From: Neorhodopirellula pilleata
GTDB lineage: Bacteria; Planctomycetota; Planctomycetia; Pirellulales; Pirellulaceae
Length of the DNA: 64,000 nt
Direction of reading: 5' to 3'
Assembly (NCBI RefSeq): GCF_007859915.1
Contig: NZ_SJPM01000001.1
Location: forward strand, 857,502 to 921,501
How positions within the stretch are numbered: position 1 is the first letter of the stretch; the number at the start of each line of letters is the position of its first letter. Shown piece after piece: positions 61,366 to 64,000 of the stretch. The position numbers were made by a program, and so were the translations under genes. The notes beneath the pieces were generated by a model that saw nothing but the letters and a program-made list of their open reading frames with translations, was not told where the DNA came from and made no database searches.

Positions 61366-62081
61366 TGATGCGTTTGAGTGTTTTTTCAGATCAATCATCA
61401 CTCGGTCAGTACGACTTGATACGTGGTAAACAATCCGTCGGCAGTGCGGCGACCTGTGACATCGTGATCGCGCATCCCGAAGTCAATGCGTTGGCGACGA
61501 TGGTCGAAGTCAGCGGTTCGGCGGTGTTTGTTGAGAACAAGAACCAGTACCCGATCTACGTGGGACAGCAACTCGTCGACGTGGGCGGGATGGCCGAATG
61601 GCCGGTCGGAGCGACGATCGGCTTAACCCGTAGTGTCACTCTGGAACTCGCGGACACGACGAGTGTATCCGTCGATGCCATTGAAAAAGGTTCCGCCCAA
61701 GACAAAACGATCCAAAACGCCGTCCAGGTTGTGGTCATCGCCGTCTGTGCCATCCTCTGCTTTTACATGCTCGCCAACGACAAGGGATCCTCAGTCTCGA
61801 CAACCGGATCGGAAGTTCGGTTTGATGAATTAGTTCAACGATACGAAGCCGCCGGCGGTAGTGAACTGAAGAACCTAAGCCATGGGCATCGTGTCCTGTT
61901 GGGATACTTGACGGAAGCCCGCAACATCGAACGACGGTGGGGCCGATCCAAGTCCGACGAAGCGAGAGAAGCCTATGAGATCATATTGCGTTATCATTTA
62001 GTTGGGGCCAACAACGCGTCCGATTCACTCGTCGATGAAACGCGGCAGTTTGCTTCGAGCCGAATTGCCGGTTTGCGTTGA
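61365..62081 (+). CDS. Small membrane protein with degenerate FHA-like domain
   Basis: The product (238 residues) starts with an FHA-like region (about 1-100): QSVGSAATCDIVIAHPEVNA follows the FHA beta-strand pattern, but the Ser-x-x-His and Asn-Gly-Thr motifs are missing, so it should not bind phosphothreonine. A membrane span (VVVIAVCAILCFYML) is at about residues 122-138, followed by an exported helical region with tetratricopeptide-like spacing (about 155-235). Coupling with tadC (TAATG) places it as the last gene of the rightward arm. ATG 61368 is an alternative start. Confidence 0.72.
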   Translation: MMRLSVFSDQSSLGQYDLIRGKQSVGSAATCDIVIAHPEVNALATMVEVSGSAVFVENKNQYPIYVGQQLVDVGGMAEWPVGATIGLTRSVTLELADTTSVSVDAIEKGSAQDKTIQNAVQVVVIAVCAILCFYMLANDKGSSVSTTGSEVRFDELVQRYEAAGGSELKNLSHGHRVLLGYLTEARNIERRWGRSKSDEAREAYEIILRYHLVGANNASDSLVDETRQFASSRIAGLR

Positions 62082-62190
62082 TTCCTCATGATCGTTGCGT
62101 CACCGACCGTCCGGTTTGATTTTGGCCCGGTCGTGGTAATCTGTTGAATAAAACTAGGCTTTGAATCAATGCGTTTGGCGAGGCGGATCA

Positions 62191-64000
62191 GTGAGCAGTG
62201 ACGAGGCCGACGAAGAACTCCCTCAAAAACCGCTGCCGAGATTCTCGATCCGCTGGATGATCGGTTTGGTAACGGTGGCTGCCGTCTTCTTTGCGATATG
62301 CCAAATCGCCGTTGGCGGGAATCGATGGGCTCAGGTATTCGTTTTGCTCGTCGGCATCGCCTTCGCCACCGTGATGTCTTACGCCGCCTTGTTCTTGTTC
62401 GGGATGGCTTGGGATTCGTTTTTCACCAATCGAGGTGTTGCCCGTCGTCCGACTGGCCGACGCGGACAGCCGACGCATCTTGTTGGCGAGACGACACCTC
62501 CAGAGAAGCGTTTGAACTCAGAAAAGATCGTCGTTTGGCTCGCGGCAATGCTTCTTGCCCTGTCTGGCTCGAAGTCCTTCGCGGATGTGAACTGGGTGGG
62601 AACCTATCCGACCGGCGGCAAAATGCTGGACTACACCATGCTAGTTGGCACGGAGAAACAGCCGGGCCAGGGCGGCTACCTCAACTTGCATCTGCAGTTC
62701 ACGCCAACACGGCGTGTGTTCACGGCCGAGCACAATGTGACCGTGTTCGTTTCCAGCCACCATCACTACATGGCTCGGTTGGCGGCGACAACGTCGCAGT
62801 CTTTCAAGCTGGATCAATCGGGTGAGATTGTGACTCATCAAATGTTGATCCCGCATTTTACCGCGACGAACCAATTGCAAATCTGGGTCACCGAGGATGG
62901 ACAAGAAGTCTCGGATCGGAAACTGACGGCTTACCTTAACGGCAACCAATTCACTTACGTCGCACAGCGATGGACGATCGGAATCGTCCATCGCGGGCTC
63001 AACGATCCACACTATCCGGACGTGCGCTCGTTAACGACAATCTTCGGAAAGAACGAAAATACACTGGCACCGATTCCGGAGGAAGACGACAAGTCGGTTC
63101 TGACGTGGAAGGAGAAAGCCGCCTTGGTTTCTCAAACGCAAGCGGCTTTTGTCCAATATCGCTCGCTCGAACAACCTCACTTGGCTGAGCATTGGTTAGC
63201 CTATAGCGACTTGGACTTGGTGATCGTCGAGGCATCACTTTGGTCTGAACTGAAGGAAAGCAATCCGTCGGTCGTCGATTCGTTGTCTCAGTTCGTAGCC
63301 GCCGGTGGCGTGCTGCTTCTCTTCGGAACCGATGCGGCCATTCTCGAAACGAAGGCTTCGTTTGGATCGCAAATCTTCGAGAAGCCATCGGGCCGCATCG
63401 TTCCCAAACCCGCCGACGTGATCGCAAGGTTGGACTTGAGCGGTCCGAATGACACTTCCCCACTTTCCGATCTGCAATGGAACGGATCGATTACTAAACA
63501 ATCGCAGTACGGAAATAACCAATTTCGTACTCGAAAAGCGGTCTACGATGACTTGGTCAAGACGAACAGCGAAATGGTCGCAATCGTTCCTCCGGAGGAA
63601 CTGGCTGACACGATCGAAACGGCGGTTTACGGCTTGGGAAAGATCTTACTGATTCATCAAGAGAACCCGTTCCCAGGATCGTTTCAGTTTTGGATGACGT
63701 TGGAAGCGGTATTATTGGAGAAGCCCCTCGCGACGCCATGGGTCCAACGACACGGTTTGCGATATGATCATGGCAATACCAACTATTGGCGGTGGTTGAT
63801 TGATTCAGTGGGTGGACCGCCGGTGAAGGCGTTTCTGACGCTCAACACTCTGTTTGTCTTGATTGTCGGACCGATCGCTTACCTCGTCTTGCGAAAGTTC
63901 GATCGGATGTACTTTCTGTATTTTGGCGCGCCGGCCTTGGCTGTGTTCTTTACGAGTGGTCTGTTTGTTTACGCGTTCTTCTCCGATGGCCTGGGGACGA
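62191..64000 (+). CDS. Large membrane protein of unknown function, 3' end outside window
   Basis: The frame opens with a GTG at 62191, preceded by the purine-rich GAGGCGGA, and stays open for 603 codons to the right edge. The N terminus resembles planctomycete proteins that start with a RFSIRWMIGLVTVAAVFFAI span; further hydrophobic helices are near residues 49-72 and 112-129. A large exported part follows, with a glutamine amidotransferase-like/DUF4350-like segment (DLDLVIVEASLWSELK, VAAGGVLLLFGTDAAI). Near the end two or three more spans appear (LNTLFVLIVGPIAYLVLRKF, APALAVFFTSGLFVYAFF). No function can be named. It is separated from the Tad arm by 109 bp. Confidence 0.7.
   Translation, partial: MSSDEADEELPQKPLPRFSIRWMIGLVTVAAVFFAICQIAVGGNRWAQVFVLLVGIAFATVMSYAALFLFGMAWDSFFTNRGVARRPTGRRGQPTHLVGETTPPEKRLNSEKIVVWLAAMLLALSGSKSFADVNWVGTYPTGGKMLDYTMLVGTEKQPGQGGYLNLHLQFTPTRRVFTAEHNVTVFVSSHHHYMARLAATTSQSFKLDQSGEIVTHQMLIPHFTATNQLQIWVTEDGQEVSDRKLTAYLNGNQFTYVAQRWTIGIVHRGLNDPHYPDVRSLTTIFGKNENTLAPIPEEDDKSVLTWKEKAALVSQTQAAFVQYRSLEQPHLAEHWLAYSDLDLVIVEASLWSELKESNPSVVDSLSQFVAAGGVLLLFGTDAAILETKASFGSQIFEKPSGRIVPKPADVIARLDLSGPNDTSPLSDLQWNGSITKQSQYGNNQFRTRKAVYDDLVKTNSEMVAIVPPEELADTIETAVYGLGKILLIHQENPFPGSFQFWMTLEAVLLEKPLATPWVQRHGLRYDHGNTNYWRWLIDSVGGPPVKAFLTLNTLFVLIVGPIAYLVLRKFDRMYFLYFGAPALAVFFTSGLFVYAFFSDGLGT

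Overview
The window reads as chromosomal DNA of a planctomycete, most likely of the Rhodopirellula/Pirellulaceae type. This is inferred from gene families typical of that phylum: a PSD1-type DUF1549/DUF1553 protein, a PVC-type haem-binding dehydrogenase with HEAT-like repeats, several sulfatases and Tat-exported sugar isomerases, DUF1080, a DUF1559-like fusion, an ECF sigma factor coupled to a Ser/Thr kinase, and many FHA domains. No phage, insertion sequence with transposase, rRNA or CRISPR array is visible. Start codons are often GTG or TTG, and many genes are coupled by 1-4 base overlaps.

Layout. 1-15 kb: catabolic and secreted functions (partial PSD1 protein, isomerase/DUF3311/solute-symporter operon, sulfatase plus cytochrome dehydrogenase pair, ECF sigma plus kinase, a second sulfatase). 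15-20 kb: housekeeping (tRNA-Met with terminator, pseudouridine synthase, pyrK, ruvC, cysS). 20-37 kb: mixed genes (TolC-family lipoprotein, acyltransferase, HTTM protein, two SPFH proteins, DUF3140, CAP protein, methyltransferase, DUF1080, BON, GGDEF, a second Tat isomerase, an anti-sigma/DUF1559-like fusion). 37-42 kb: tsaB, two tandem phosphoesterases, an ECF sigma factor and a large secreted protein of unknown function.

41.7-62.1 kb is the most striking part: a Tad/Flp-type pilus or secretion locus. A leftward arm carries cpaF, a prepilin peptidase, TadE/TadG-like pseudopilins and two multi-FHA proteins, with a divergent Flp-like pilin between them. A divergent rightward arm encodes a pseudokinase-FHA membrane protein, an Hsp70, a J-like/FHA protein without an HPD motif, a CpaB-like protein, an FHA-CpaF fusion ATPase, TadB, TadC and a small FHA-like membrane protein. 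Six proteins carry nine FHA or FHA-like domains, most lacking the canonical phosphothreonine-binding arginine. No secretin and no TadZ/CpaE gene is seen. The linkage of an Hsp70/J-like chaperone pair and a pseudokinase to Tad machinery is the best candidate here for an undescribed system.

Non-coding structure: a 100-bp palindromic element occurs twice (about 28.0 and 40.3 kb), each time touching a stop codon of a neighbouring gene. A second hairpin family occurs at about 17.6 and 37.1 kb, the latter forming the 3' end of tsaB. Several 15-bp tandem duplications lie in or just upstream of genes.
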